From: a virus
Length of the DNA: 49,221 nt
Direction: 5' to 3' (one strand)
Virus record (IMG/VR): IMGVR_UViG_3300000227_000003
Location: 1 to 49,221 of that record
The notes under the pieces were generated by a model. The model saw only the letters and a list, made by a program, of their open reading frames with translations. It was not told the DNA's origin and searched no databases. Of the stretch, positions 7,702 to 17,406 are shown piece by piece. Position numbers and translations under genes: made by a program. Every line of letters starts with the position of its first letter. Position 1 is the first letter of the stretch.

Positions 7702-10389
7702 ATGCAAAACAGTATTTTTATTGTTGAATGTGAAAAAATTCCAAGAAAATCTTCGTATTATATAAAATTCATTTATAATGAACAATTGATAAATAGAATT
7801 AAAGAATTACCAATTGATACTCGTAAATGGAATAATACTATAATGGCATGGGAAATTACTACCATGTCATTATATGAATTAATGAAAAAATATAAGGGTT
7901 CTAATAAAATATATTTTGATTTTGGCAATGAAAATAATCGTAAAATTTTTATTGATTTATTAAATAAAGAAATTTTAAATGAAAAAAATAAATTAAAATT
8001 AGTTGAAGAACTAAACAAAAATAAAGAACGTTGGGTAAAATATAAAGAATATTTAGAAAAAAATTACGTTCAATATTCTGAACGTTGTCATGCTGTATTA
8101 AATAATGATGTTAAGTTATATCCGCATCAAATTGTAGCAGCAATGTTTATGAATGAAACAAGAAATGCATTAATTTCACATGAAATGGGATTAGGAAAAT
8201 GTCAAGATTTGGATTCTAAAATATTGACACCTAATGGTTGGATTAGAATGGGTGATATTGATGTTGGTGATTATGTTATTGGAAGTGATGGTAAACCTAA
8301 ACGAGTTTTAGGTGTTTATCCACAAGGAATTAAAGATATTTACGAAATTAAATTTAGTGATAATACAACTGCTCGTTCGTGTGATGAACATCTTTGGAAT
8401 GTTAGAATGTTTGATGATAATTCTAATACTTATTTAACAAAAACACTTCGTAGTATTATAAATAGTGAAATAAATGATGAAAATGGTAATTATAAATGGT
8501 ATATACCAATAGTATCACCAATAGAATTTAATAGTGCAAATTTAAAAATTAATCCATATTTGTATGGTTTTATTATAGGTAATGATAATTTTATTGATGG
8601 CGATAGAATAAATATACAAAAAATAAAAAAAAGATTAGAATATTTAAAAAAATATGAATTAATTGATGATATAAATAGTATTTTTGAATTTAAATTTGAT
8701 TTAAATTTTAAATCAATTCCTGATATATATAAATTTTCATCAATACAACAACGATTAAATTTATTATTGGGTATTTTAGATGCTAATGTTAATACATGTA
8801 TTAATGGTGATATGATTATCAAATCATCATATAAATCGTTTATATATGATATTCAATTTATAGTTCAATCTTTGGGTGGTGTTGGTATTATTAATGATGA
8901 TATTGATGATTATAAATTAATGATTATATTACCAGAACAATATAGAAATAAAATTAATGGTTGTTATAATGCTAATGGTGATTTACCTAATAGAGCAATT
9001 ATTGATATTAGTTATTGGGGTAAAAAAGAATCACAATGTATTTTAGTAGATTCTGAAGACCATTTATATGTGACAGATAATTGTATATTAACTCATAATA
9101 CTTTGAGTTCAATATTATTTGTTGAAATGAATTCATTTGATAGAGTTATTGTTATTACACCAAATTCATTAAAATTTAATTATTATAATGAGGTGAAAAA
9201 ATTTACAAAAAGTGAAGCATTTATTGTAAATTGGAAAAAAAATACTTGTTTAATATCTGATGCTAAATATATTATAATTAATTATGATTTTTTTAATCCC
9301 AGCAATAGTGAAAAATTTTTAAAAAAGTGGAATAGTTTAAATATAGATAAAATAGATGTTGTAATTTGTGATGAATCACAAAAATTAAAAAATATGAATA
9401 CTAATATTTATAAAAATTTCAAAAAAATTTTTGGTGGTTCAAAAAAAAGCAACATAAGTAAAATATTTTTGTCTGGTACACCAGCACCTAATCGTGCATA
9501 TGAATTATATTCTGTACTACATGAGATATCACCAATTGATTTTCCAACTAAAAAACATTTTTATGAATATTATTGTGGCATGATGTATGATTTTAATAAT
9601 GGTTGGGGTTATGTTGTTAATACAATGGAACAAAAATTTGAAGAGTTATATTATAAAATTGCACCATATACGCATAGGAAAAGAAAATTTGAAGTGCTGA
9701 ATGATTTGCCTGATAAAATTTATCAAAAATTAATCTTTGAATTAAATGATAAAGAATTTAAGGAATATGATGATATTGAAAATAACGTTGCTAATGATTT
9801 AAATAGATACGATACGTCGAATCCATTAACAAAAATGATTAGATTAAGACAATATACTGCATCATTAAAAATTAATTATATTATAGATTTAATTTATGAT
9901 ATTTTAGATTGCGGTGAAAAAATTGTTGTTGTTGATGTGTTTAAAGATACTTTATATAAATTAAAAAATATATTAGGTGATATTTCAGCATTACATACTG
10001 GTGAACAATCAGTTGAAGAACGTGCTGATGTTGTTAATAAATTTCAAGACCCTAATAGTGATGTTAAGGTATTTTTGGGTTCAATACAAACATGTAATTA
10101 TGGTTTAACTTTAACTGCAGCAAGTAAATTATTTATTATAACATTACCTTATTCTGTTGGTGAATATGATCAAGTTAGTGACCGTTTACATAGAATTGGA
10201 CAAAAAAATGTTGTTAATATATATCCATTGATTTTTAAAAATACTATTGATGATTATGTGTTTACAGCAATTGAAAATAAAAGAAAAGAAATCGTAAAAG
10301 TTATGGATAATGAAGATTATAATTCAAATATTAATGAATCTGTTGTTAGTGAAATTATTGAAATAATAAAAAATAAGCATAAAAAATAA
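7702..10389 (+). CDS. SNF2-family DNA helicase interrupted by an intein
   Basis: 895 residues from the ATG at 7702. A GTG at 7684 is in frame, but it overlaps the end of the promoter -7 box. An N-terminal domain (about 1-110) precedes the ATPase core. Walker A reads GLGK then, after the intein, T. Motif II is DESQ near residue 557, motif III SGTP near 591, and motif VI DRLHRIGQ near 828. Without the 300-residue intein the protein is about 595 residues, normal for phage SNF2/UvsW-type helicases, which act in branch migration, fork remodelling and recombination-dependent replication. It is first in an operon with the unknown gene at 10395 and DNA polymerase at 10762. Confidence 0.85.
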   Translation: MQNSIFIVECEKIPRKSSYYIKFIYNEQLINRIKELPIDTRKWNNTIMAWEITTMSLYELMKKYKGSNKIYFDFGNENNRKIFIDLLNKEILNEKNKLKLVEELNKNKERWVKYKEYLEKNYVQYSERCHAVLNNDVKLYPHQIVAAMFMNETRNALISHEMGLGKCQDLDSKILTPNGWIRMGDIDVGDYVIGSDGKPKRVLGVYPQGIKDIYEIKFSDNTTARSCDEHLWNVRMFDDNSNTYLTKTLRSIINSEINDENGNYKWYIPIVSPIEFNSANLKINPYLYGFIIGNDNFIDGDRINIQKIKKRLEYLKKYELIDDINSIFEFKFDLNFKSIPDIYKFSSIQQRLNLLLGILDANVNTCINGDMIIKSSYKSFIYDIQFIVQSLGGVGIINDDIDDYKLMIILPEQYRNKINGCYNANGDLPNRAIIDISYWGKKESQCILVDSEDHLYVTDNCILTHNTLSSILFVEMNSFDRVIVITPNSLKFNYYNEVKKFTKSEAFIVNWKKNTCLISDAKYIIINYDFFNPSNSEKFLKKWNSLNIDKIDVVICDESQKLKNMNTNIYKNFKKIFGGSKKSNISKIFLSGTPAPNRAYELYSVLHEISPIDFPTKKHFYEYYCGMMYDFNNGWGYVVNTMEQKFEELYYKIAPYTHRKRKFEVLNDLPDKIYQKLIFELNDKEFKEYDDIENNVANDLNRYDTSNPLTKMIRLRQYTASLKINYIIDLIYDILDCGEKIVVVDVFKDTLYKLKNILGDISALHTGEQSVEERADVVNKFQDPNSDVKVFLGSIQTCNYGLTLTAASKLFIITLPYSVGEYDQVSDRLHRIGQKNVVNIYPLIFKNTIDDYVFTAIENKRKEIVKVMDNEDYNSNINESVVSEIIEIIKNKHKK
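8200..9099 (+). other. Intein with degenerate LAGLIDADG endonuclease, in helicase Walker A
   Basis: 300 residues, beginning with Cys1 (CQDLDSKILTPNGW, a classic block A) and ending CILTHN, followed by extein Thr. Splicing would rejoin GLGK and T, restoring the Walker A motif GLGKT. Block B is visible as the TARSCDEHLW segment. The middle shows two weak LAGLIDADG-like motifs, LYGFIIGNDNF and LNLLLGILDAN, so a dodecapeptide homing endonuclease is present but probably decayed. The helicase cannot bind ATP normally until the intein is removed. Confidence 0.88.
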
Positions 10390-10394
10390 AAATT

Positions 10395-10757
10395 ATGGGA
10401 AGTTTATATACTTATGGAATTAATCCGTTTTATGATATTTTAATGGTAATTTTGATTACTGATGGTAAAACCGCAAAAAAAATTAATAAAAATGAAATTA
10501 GAGATAGTTTTATTAGTATTTTAGAACAAATTTTAGAAAACTCTGATAATGTAAAATATTTAGATTTTGATATAGTTAAAAGAGGTTACAAATATAAAAT
10601 TGTTGGAAATAATATGATATCTGCGTTATGGATTTCTGGAATTTTTATAAGAAATGTTGATATTCCATATGTGTTAAAAAATAATAGTTGTACTATTAAT
10701 GATACATATTATGTTTTTGATCCTAAAAAAAAGAAGTTATTAATCAAAAAATTATAA
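10395..10757 (+). CDS. Hypothetical 120-residue protein of the replication operon
   Basis: I do not recognise it. It sits 5 bases after the helicase stop and 4 bases before the DNA polymerase start, so it is cotranscribed and probably coupled to both. The protein is mixed alpha/beta, with an N-terminal YGINPFYDILMVIL hydrophobic stretch, a charged middle and a lysine-rich C-terminal tail (DPKKKKLLIKKL) that could contact nucleic acid. No zinc site or catalytic motif is visible. A replication-accessory role is inferred only from operon position. Confidence 0.6.
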   Translation: MGSLYTYGINPFYDILMVILITDGKTAKKINKNEIRDSFISILEQILENSDNVKYLDFDIVKRGYKYKIVGNNMISALWISGIFIRNVDIPYVLKNNSCTINDTYYVFDPKKKKLLIKKL

Positions 10758-10761
10758 TAAT

Positions 10762-13700
10762 ATGAATAGTGATATTGAAATAATAAAAGAAATTAAATCT
10801 TTTTTAGAGGGGTATAATAGCGATTTAAAATATATGGTTAATGTTGAAACTGACCCCAATACAAATTATGCTGAATGTATAATACATGAACCAAATTCCC
10901 AACCAAGAATTGAAAAGATTAAATATGAGCCTTTTTTATACATGAAAGATTTATCAAAACATAATATTAAATTATATGATGGGTATTCGGAAGAATTAAT
11001 TGAAAGTAAAAAAATTAAATATGGTATAAATATTATTAAATTAAAAACTGGTAATCAAAAAAGATTGGTTGATGGATATTGTTATAAAATAACTAGTTAT
11101 AGGTCATATAATGATATTATAAATTATTTAAAAGATGGTGGTGTTAATCCATATGAAAAATTAACAGATGATGATGGTGCATATATTAAAGATAAAAATG
11201 GTGAATATATCTATAAATATAGAAATTTATTTTACGCACCTAAAACTACAGAACAATTTTTTATCTCAACAAAATCTAGATTATATAAAGGATTTGAACA
11301 ATATAATAATGTTCATAGATTAACATTCGATATTGAAACAACGGGTTTACGTTATCAAATACATAGAATTTTATTAATAGGAGTTAAAGACAATAGAGGA
11401 TTTGAAATTATATTAGAACCAGAAAAAATCGATGATGATGAATCTGAAATTAGATTGATACAAGATTTTTTTAACTTAATTAATTATATAAAACCTGCAA
11501 TTATTTGTGGTTATAATTCGGAAATGTTTGATTTTGATTTTATATTAGGTCGAGCAAAAATATTAAATATGGATTTGTCGGCATTGCCAACAACATTAAA
11601 ACGTGAAATATCATTAAAAAGAAAACCTAATACATCAGTTAAAATTGGTAGTACTACTGAAAACTATACAAGTACTTATATGTGGGGTTTTTCGGTTACT
11701 GACATTTTACATGCCGTGAAAAAAACTGCTGCAATAAATACTGAAATTAAAGAAACTGGATTAAAATATATATCAAAATTTGAAAATGTTGCAAAATCGA
11801 ATAGAACATATATTAAAGGTGAAGATAATATTATTGGTAAATATTATATTGAAAATAAATTTTTTTTGATTAATGATAATAATGAATATGTTCAGATACC
11901 TGATGAGTATTTTGAAATTGCAAAAAAAATATATAAATTACAGTTATATAAAAATAAAATATCGCAAGAAGAATATAAAAACTATTACATTAAATATATT
12001 AGTGAGAATCAGGAATTTGTTATATGGCTTAAAAATAAAAAAAGTGAAAAAAATTACAATAAATTAATTACTGGTCGAAATTTAGTAAAACAATATTTAT
12101 TAGACGACCTATATGAAACAGAAAAGATTGATGAGTTATACAATGAATCTTCTTTTATGTTATCTAAAATTGTACCAACAACATATCATAGAATATGTAC
12201 TATGGGTACTGCTAGTATTTGGAATTTATTGTTAATCGCATGGAGTTATGAAAATGATTTAGCAATACCCGAACCAGATAAACAAGAAAAATTTAGTGGT
12301 GGATTGGCAAGATGTTTTAAATCTGGTTATTCAAAAAAAATCGTAAAAATTGACTATGCATCACTATATCCTATGCTACAATTAACTTGGTCAATTTTTC
12401 CTGCTTTTGATATTACGGGTGTTATGAAAAAAATGCTATTATATTTAACAACAACTCGCAATATTTTTAAAAAAATAGGAAATGGTGATAAATTAAAGGA
12501 TAATGAAGTTTATTTATTATCTGAACTTGACAATGATATGTATATTAAATATATTAATAATATATTAAATGAATCGGATTTATTATTTTCTAAAATAAAA
12601 CAGTTACCAATTAAAATTTTGAACAATTCACTATTTGGTGCATTGGGGTCAAATATTTCATTTAATTGGTCTGATAATGTTTGTGCTGCAAGAATAACAT
12701 GTACAGGAAGAATTGAATTACGTCATGCAATTTATTGGTTTAATAAGTTTGGTTGTATACCATTGTTAGCAGTTACTGATGGTATTAATTTTCAAATTCC
12801 AGAAAAAACTAATATTCGTGTTGTTAATGGCGATGTTTATTATAATCAACCTGAAGATACTATTAATGTTATGTGGAATTATTATGGTGAAACTGGTATT
12901 CATGCATTAATTGATAAATATAATAATGAAGAAATGCGTCCACCGTATATGAAGGTAGATAATGATGGTGAAAATATTTCATGCTTAAATTTATCACGTA
13001 TTAATTACGCAACATTAACATTAAAAAAAGATAAGAAAACGGGAATTAATAAAGAAAAAATAAAACTTACTGGTAATACGATTAAATCAAAAGTAATGCC
13101 AGATTATATTGAAGAATTTATTGATAAAGGATTAGATTTAATATTACATGGTAAGGGTAAGGAATTTGTTGAATATTATTATAATTATGTGGATGATATT
13201 AGATATATGCGAATTCCTTTAGTGAAAATTGCAAGTAAAAGTAAAATTAAAACTACAATTAGTGCTTATTTGAAAAGAGGTAAAGATAAAAATGGTAGAG
13301 ATAAAGGCAAACAAGCACATATGGAATTATTGATTGAAAAACGCAATAAAACAATTAACGAATTATTTGAAAAGCATTTAGAATCGTTTAATATTCCAAT
13401 AAATAAAAATTTAACAATTGAGGAAAAATATAAATATGTTATTAACTATATGCCAAAAGAACCAGAATTGGATAGCGTTGTTTATTATGTTAATTGTGGA
13501 TACAAAAAATCACACGGAGATACATGTAGATTGATTGATAAAATAACAGGTGAAGAAAGATTTGCTGCTGTATTGATTGATTTAAATAATCCCGAAAATA
13601 ATCCGAAGTTGTATAATTATGAAAAATATATTGATGCTTTTAATAAAAGGGTTAGTACTTTATTGGTTGGTTTTAAACCAGAAGTAGCAAAAAAAATATT

Positions 13701-14415
13701 GGTTAAATTGGATAAAAATGGTAATTTAATTAAATCTGATTTTAATCCGTTGTATAATGAACTTGAATTGGTAAATTTTGATTTAGATACTATTGAAGAT
13801 TCTATGTATTTGGAAGAACCAGAAGTTGATTTTTGGAATAAAACTGGATATGACCCAAGAAAAATATGGAACGGTTTTAAAATGAGAAATGATTATAAAG
13901 TACATTATGATATATACGAAAATGCTTTAAATTATTTAAATGAGAAAATGATTAAAGCAAATAAGCCATTAATAAAATCAATAAATGTTGAATATAGTTC
14001 TGGTGATTTGGTATTAATAAAGGAAGATAAACATTATCATGTTGCATTATATAACGGCATGTATTTACAAATTGTTAGAGAAAATGTTGATATACCTAAA
14101 AGTAGTATTGAAATTGAAATTGATAAAAGAATTGAAGAAAATCAAAATAAAATTTATGAATTAAAAACAAGTGAATTGTTAGTTAAAACTGATAAAGATT
14201 ATGAAATTGAAGCAAATATTAAAAAAAGAATGGAATATTTTATTCAATTTAAACAGAAATATAAAATTCCATTAACTGCAACAATGGAACAAGTTTTTTC
14301 TGAAATTGAAAATGCACAAGATGCGTTTGAGGATTTTATTTATGAAATTGAAAATGAGACAGAAAAAAATGTAAATGAATATTTAGATATTGATGATATT
14401 GATTATGAATATTAA
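10762..14415 (+). CDS. polB: Family B DNA polymerase with 3'-5' exonuclease domain
   Basis: 1217 residues, longer than T4 gp43 (about 900) because of a long C-terminal extension. Exo I is FDIETTG (D190, E192). Exo II is near residues 248-260 (ICGYNSEMFDFDFI). Motif A is DYASLYP (D531). Motif B is KILNNSLFG (K618-G626). Motif C reads VTDG (V671-T672-D673) where the family normally has DTD, which is a one-base GAT to GTT difference; the essential second aspartate is kept. The C-terminal 300 residues are charged, contain coiled-coil-like stretches and end in an acidic tail. This is the replicative polymerase, last gene of the helicase operon. Confidence 0.9.
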   Translation: MNSDIEIIKEIKSFLEGYNSDLKYMVNVETDPNTNYAECIIHEPNSQPRIEKIKYEPFLYMKDLSKHNIKLYDGYSEELIESKKIKYGINIIKLKTGNQKRLVDGYCYKITSYRSYNDIINYLKDGGVNPYEKLTDDDGAYIKDKNGEYIYKYRNLFYAPKTTEQFFISTKSRLYKGFEQYNNVHRLTFDIETTGLRYQIHRILLIGVKDNRGFEIILEPEKIDDDESEIRLIQDFFNLINYIKPAIICGYNSEMFDFDFILGRAKILNMDLSALPTTLKREISLKRKPNTSVKIGSTTENYTSTYMWGFSVTDILHAVKKTAAINTEIKETGLKYISKFENVAKSNRTYIKGEDNIIGKYYIENKFFLINDNNEYVQIPDEYFEIAKKIYKLQLYKNKISQEEYKNYYIKYISENQEFVIWLKNKKSEKNYNKLITGRNLVKQYLLDDLYETEKIDELYNESSFMLSKIVPTTYHRICTMGTASIWNLLLIAWSYENDLAIPEPDKQEKFSGGLARCFKSGYSKKIVKIDYASLYPMLQLTWSIFPAFDITGVMKKMLLYLTTTRNIFKKIGNGDKLKDNEVYLLSELDNDMYIKYINNILNESDLLFSKIKQLPIKILNNSLFGALGSNISFNWSDNVCAARITCTGRIELRHAIYWFNKFGCIPLLAVTDGINFQIPEKTNIRVVNGDVYYNQPEDTINVMWNYYGETGIHALIDKYNNEEMRPPYMKVDNDGENISCLNLSRINYATLTLKKDKKTGINKEKIKLTGNTIKSKVMPDYIEEFIDKGLDLILHGKGKEFVEYYYNYVDDIRYMRIPLVKIASKSKIKTTISAYLKRGKDKNGRDKGKQAHMELLIEKRNKTINELFEKHLESFNIPINKNLTIEEKYKYVINYMPKEPELDSVVYYVNCGYKKSHGDTCRLIDKITGEERFAAVLIDLNNPENNPKLYNYEKYIDAFNKRVSTLLVGFKPEVAKKILVKLDKNGNLIKSDFNPLYNELELVNFDLDTIEDSMYLEEPEVDFWNKTGYDPRKIWNGFKMRNDYKVHYDIYENALNYLNEKMIKANKPLIKSINVEYSSGDLVLIKEDKHYHVALYNGMYLQIVRENVDIPKSSIEIEIDKRIEENQNKIYELKTSELLVKTDKDYEIEANIKKRMEYFIQFKQKYKIPLTATMEQVFSEIENAQDAFEDFIYEIENETEKNVNEYLDIDDIDYEY

Positions 14416-14424
14416 TTATTGTAA

Positions 14425-14434
14425 AGTATTTATA
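14425..14434 (+). promoter_or_regulatory. AGTATTTATA phage promoter-like motif
   Basis: Exact motif ending 14 bases before the ATG at 14449. It marks the switch from the replication operon to the head-associated genes. Confidence 0.65.
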
Positions 14435-14448
14435 TAAAATATGTTGTT

Positions 14449-15081
14449 ATGAAAATAAAAAAGATAGAATTGAGTGAAATTATTGATAGTAATGGAGAAT
14501 TAATTGGTAATGAAAACATTCCCAAAACAGGTAGTAATTTAAATACTGCTGCTAATAATACAACTGATTATAATGCTCAAATTGGTACACAACCGTATAG
14601 ATATGATATGTTAGGTAGATTTGGTTTTTCTTTAATGCCTTTTTTAGAAGGAAAAAATGAAACGAATGAGCAATTATTAATGCTAAATGATATTGCTAAT
14701 ATACTATATGATAAATATAAAGAAAATTTAGGGGTATTTTATAAAAATCCTAATGATTTAAAAATTAAATATAGAATATTTTTGAAATACAATTTTGATG
14801 ATTTACCAGAAAAATATAAAAAAGAATTTTTAGATTTTGCAAGAAATATAATTTTTTCAATAAAACCACATATTGAAAAATCATTTGAAAAATTTGAAGA
14901 AATTGTAGAAAATAAAATTGTTGAGGATTGGATTAGTAATACTAAGAATGAAATTGAATTAAGTAAACATTCTAATGATTTGGATATTAAAGATATTAAA
15001 TTAAAAAATATTGCAGGATTAATAAACAAATTAAACATTAATGATAGAAAAAAATTAATCAATTTAATTGAAATTAAATAA
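14449..15081 (+). CDS. Hypothetical phage protein, possibly head-associated
   Basis: 210 residues. The N-terminal 60 residues are polar and probably disordered (SNLNTAANNTTDYNAQ). Then come a conserved-looking QPYRYDMLGRFGFSLMPFLEG and an alpha-helical, lysine- and glutamate-rich remainder. There is no enzymatic motif. It heads a tight cluster: its stop overlaps the next start by one base (TAATG). The upstream motif and neighbours suggest late expression, but the role is not known. Confidence 0.6.
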   Translation: MKIKKIELSEIIDSNGELIGNENIPKTGSNLNTAANNTTDYNAQIGTQPYRYDMLGRFGFSLMPFLEGKNETNEQLLMLNDIANILYDKYKENLGVFYKNPNDLKIKYRIFLKYNFDDLPEKYKKEFLDFARNIIFSIKPHIEKSFEKFEEIVENKIVEDWISNTKNEIELSKHSNDLDIKDIKLKNIAGLINKLNINDRKKLINLIEIK

Positions 15082-15866
15082 TGAATTCTAAATTATATAA
15101 TAAAAGGTATAAAATACCTGATAATATAATAATATATATTAGAAAATTTTTAATACTATATCCTAATAGTATTGGTATTAAAAGAGCAAAATTCATTGTT
15201 AATAATGGATATATAACATATCAAGAATTAAAAAGATTAAAAAATTTTTTTGATAATTATAACACACAAGAAAAAGGTAATATTCAATATAATTTAGCAG
15301 GTGGTGATTTAATGCGTAATTTTGTTGAAAAAACATTAACTAGTGAAAGAAATGCAATTAAAAGAGATAATGCTGTTAAACAAGATATTCATGCAAATCC
15401 AAATTCTGAATTAAAACCTTATAAATCAATAAGATTGGATAATATTAATGAAGAATTTAATGATAATAATATAAAAAAAAATGCGGTTGCTGTTATAGTA
15501 AATAAATATAATCAAATTTTATTATTAAAAAGGTCTAATAATCCAAATCAATGGATGTCTAATAAATGGTCTTTAGTAGGTGGTGGTATTGAAGATAATG
15601 AAACACCTGAAGAAGCAATTAAAAGAGAAATTAAAGAAGAAACAAATTTAAATATTTTTGATTTTGTTAATCCATTAGTTATTCAATGGTTTAATGATAG
15701 CATTGAATATTTATTTGCTTGTCGTTATTGGGGTAATTCTAATGATGTCATATTAAATGATGAGAATGTAAATTTTGGTTGGTTTGATTTAAATGAAATT
15801 TATTTTTTGAATACAGTACCACATTTAATGGAATATATTATATTAACATTTAAAAAATATGAATAA
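15081..15866 (+). CDS. Nudix hydrolase fused to a phage-specific N-terminal domain
   Basis: 261 residues. The C-terminal half carries a Nudix box at about 168-190, GGIEDNE...REIKEETNL, matching GX5EX7REUXEEXGU except that Asn replaces the last Gly. Nudix enzymes hydrolyse nucleoside diphosphates linked to another moiety, such as oxidised nucleotides, NAD, ADP-ribose or RNA caps. Residues 1-120 are a separate helical domain with RAKFIVNNGYITYQELKRLK and NLAGGDLMRNFVE, which I associate with large-phage proteins of unknown role. The catalytic Glu and Arg residues are present, so activity is plausible; the substrate cannot be read from sequence. Confidence 0.8.
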   Translation: MNSKLYNKRYKIPDNIIIYIRKFLILYPNSIGIKRAKFIVNNGYITYQELKRLKNFFDNYNTQEKGNIQYNLAGGDLMRNFVEKTLTSERNAIKRDNAVKQDIHANPNSELKPYKSIRLDNINEEFNDNNIKKNAVAVIVNKYNQILLLKRSNNPNQWMSNKWSLVGGGIEDNETPEEAIKREIKEETNLNIFDFVNPLVIQWFNDSIEYLFACRYWGNSNDVILNDENVNFGWFDLNEIYFLNTVPHLMEYIILTFKKYE

Positions 15867-15896
15867 ATAATTTGTATATATTAATTTAATTGTGTT

Positions 15897-16457
15897 ATGA
15901 GTGAAGAATATACTAGCAAACTATCAATAATCAGTGAATCTTTTCGAAATGATAATATCATCAGAAATTCTGATAGATATATGAATAATTGTCAATATAG
16001 TATTAATCATCCTAATGCGCTTTCTGATGGTGATGAAATTGGTAGAGAACCAATTGATAATGGCTATTCTGTTGGTACTTGTGTCGATATTGAAAGAAGA
16101 AATGCATTGTTAGGTATTAATAAATATAAAAATAATTGTCCATATAATACTAATCATCCTGATGCATTATCAGATGGTGATAATTTGGGTAGAAATCCCA
16201 TTAATGATGATTCATCTATTGGTACATCTTTAGATATCGAAAGAAGAAACGCATTGTTAGGTATTAATAGATATAACAATAATACTCCGTATAGTATCAA
16301 CCATCCCGACGCATTGTCAGATGGCGACAATTTAGGTAGAGAACCAATTGGAGATAATACATCAGTTGGTACTAATATTGACATTGAAAAAAGAACTTTT
16401 TTATTAAATAAAAATCAATATAATTTTTCAAATAATTACGGCATTAATTCATGGTAA
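15897..16457 (+). CDS. Triple-repeat protein (three 49-residue repeats)
   Basis: 186 residues. Three tandem repeats of exactly 49 residues follow a 30-residue leader. Each contains Y..NHP(D/N)ALSDGD..GR.PI....S.GT..DIE.R...L..N.Y. The DNA period is 147 bp (CCT/CCC codons of the NHP motif at 16011, 16158 and 16305), but the copies have diverged at synonymous sites, so the array is old. I know of no function. The glycine- and aspartate-rich, regularly spaced repeat suggests a structural or scaffolding protein, consistent with its place between head-like genes. Confidence 0.7.
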   Translation: MSEEYTSKLSIISESFRNDNIIRNSDRYMNNCQYSINHPNALSDGDEIGREPIDNGYSVGTCVDIERRNALLGINKYKNNCPYNTNHPDALSDGDNLGRNPINDDSSIGTSLDIERRNALLGINRYNNNTPYSINHPDALSDGDNLGREPIGDNTSVGTNIDIEKRTFLLNKNQYNFSNNYGINSW

Positions 16458-16461
16458 AATT

Positions 16462-17406
16462 ATGTCAAATGAATTCGAATTAATATTTGAAAATATTAAA
16501 CATTTTCGACGATTATTAACAGAAGGTGCTGTTGAAAATTCTATTACAGATGCAATTAATAATCATGAGTGGATTTATTTATATTATAATGGTGATAATA
16601 ATACAGCAAAAGGATATCGTACTGTAAGACCATATGTTTTGGGTGTTGATAAAAGAACAGGTAAAAAAGTATTAAGAGCATGGCAAGATAATCCTATGAA
16701 TAGTTGGCATTTTGATAATAAACCAACACGTAATGATAGCATTAATCATGATTATTGGATTGATAATGAAGGACAAAAACCGGGTTGGAGATTGTTTCGT
16801 ATTGATAAAATTGTTAGAGTATTACCAATTGGTAAAAAATTCGTAGACTCCAATGGATTGGTTATGATTCCAGCAGGTTATCATGAAGGCGGTGATGATG
16901 ATATGAGTAGTATTTCTGTTTATGTATCAACAAAAAACGAACCAGATTTTGACTATAAGTATAGTAAGGATTTTATTGATACATCGTCAAAAAAACAATC
17001 TGATATTGAAAATGATAAATGGAATAGCATTCGAATGGGAAATAAATATCGTAAACAAATTACCGCTAATGATGTGGCAACATTAAATAATCTTGTTAAT
17101 AGATTTTATAATAAAAATAAAAACGATTTTTTTGTTGTTATTGATGATAAAAATAATTACCATCTTGTAACACAAAAAGAAATTGATTATGCAAAAAATA
17201 AATATGGCATTTACATTCCAGACCATGCTATTGTTGGTAAATTTTCAGACTTGTATAATAAATATATAAAAAATGTTGAATCAAATAATAATGTGTTTTT
17301 TAATATTGAAAAAAATAAAATTATAAGCGGTTTAAATAAAAATAGTATTGTTAAAGAAAATTTACCATCAATACCTTTTGAAAAAAAGACTTTTTTCAAA
17401 AAATAA
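16462..17406 (+). CDS. WYL-domain-like phage protein with cleavable-leader-like N-terminus
   Basis: 314 residues, 4 bases after the previous stop. Residues 30-125 look like a WYL-type domain: INNHEWIYLYYNGDN, YRTVRPYVLGVDKRTGKKVLRAW, then PGWRLFRIDKIVRV. WYL domains bind ligands or nucleic acid in bacterial regulators and defence loci. There is no helix-turn-helix here, and the rest (150-314) is unfamiliar and charged. The N-terminus ENIKHFRRLLTEGA is a basic amphipathic helix with LTE, a possible (L/I)xE prohead-protease site, so the protein might be packaged. That last point is inference. Confidence 0.6.
   Translation: MSNEFELIFENIKHFRRLLTEGAVENSITDAINNHEWIYLYYNGDNNTAKGYRTVRPYVLGVDKRTGKKVLRAWQDNPMNSWHFDNKPTRNDSINHDYWIDNEGQKPGWRLFRIDKIVRVLPIGKKFVDSNGLVMIPAGYHEGGDDDMSSISVYVSTKNEPDFDYKYSKDFIDTSSKKQSDIENDKWNSIRMGNKYRKQITANDVATLNNLVNRFYNKNKNDFFVVIDDKNNYHLVTQKEIDYAKNKYGIYIPDHAIVGKFSDLYNKYIKNVESNNNVFFNIEKNKIISGLNKNSIVKENLPSIPFEKKTFFKK

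Noticed and set aside
15983-16400. CRISPR array
   Set aside because: The 147-bp periodic sequence is an open reading frame encoding protein repeats and lacks short identical repeats with unique spacers.
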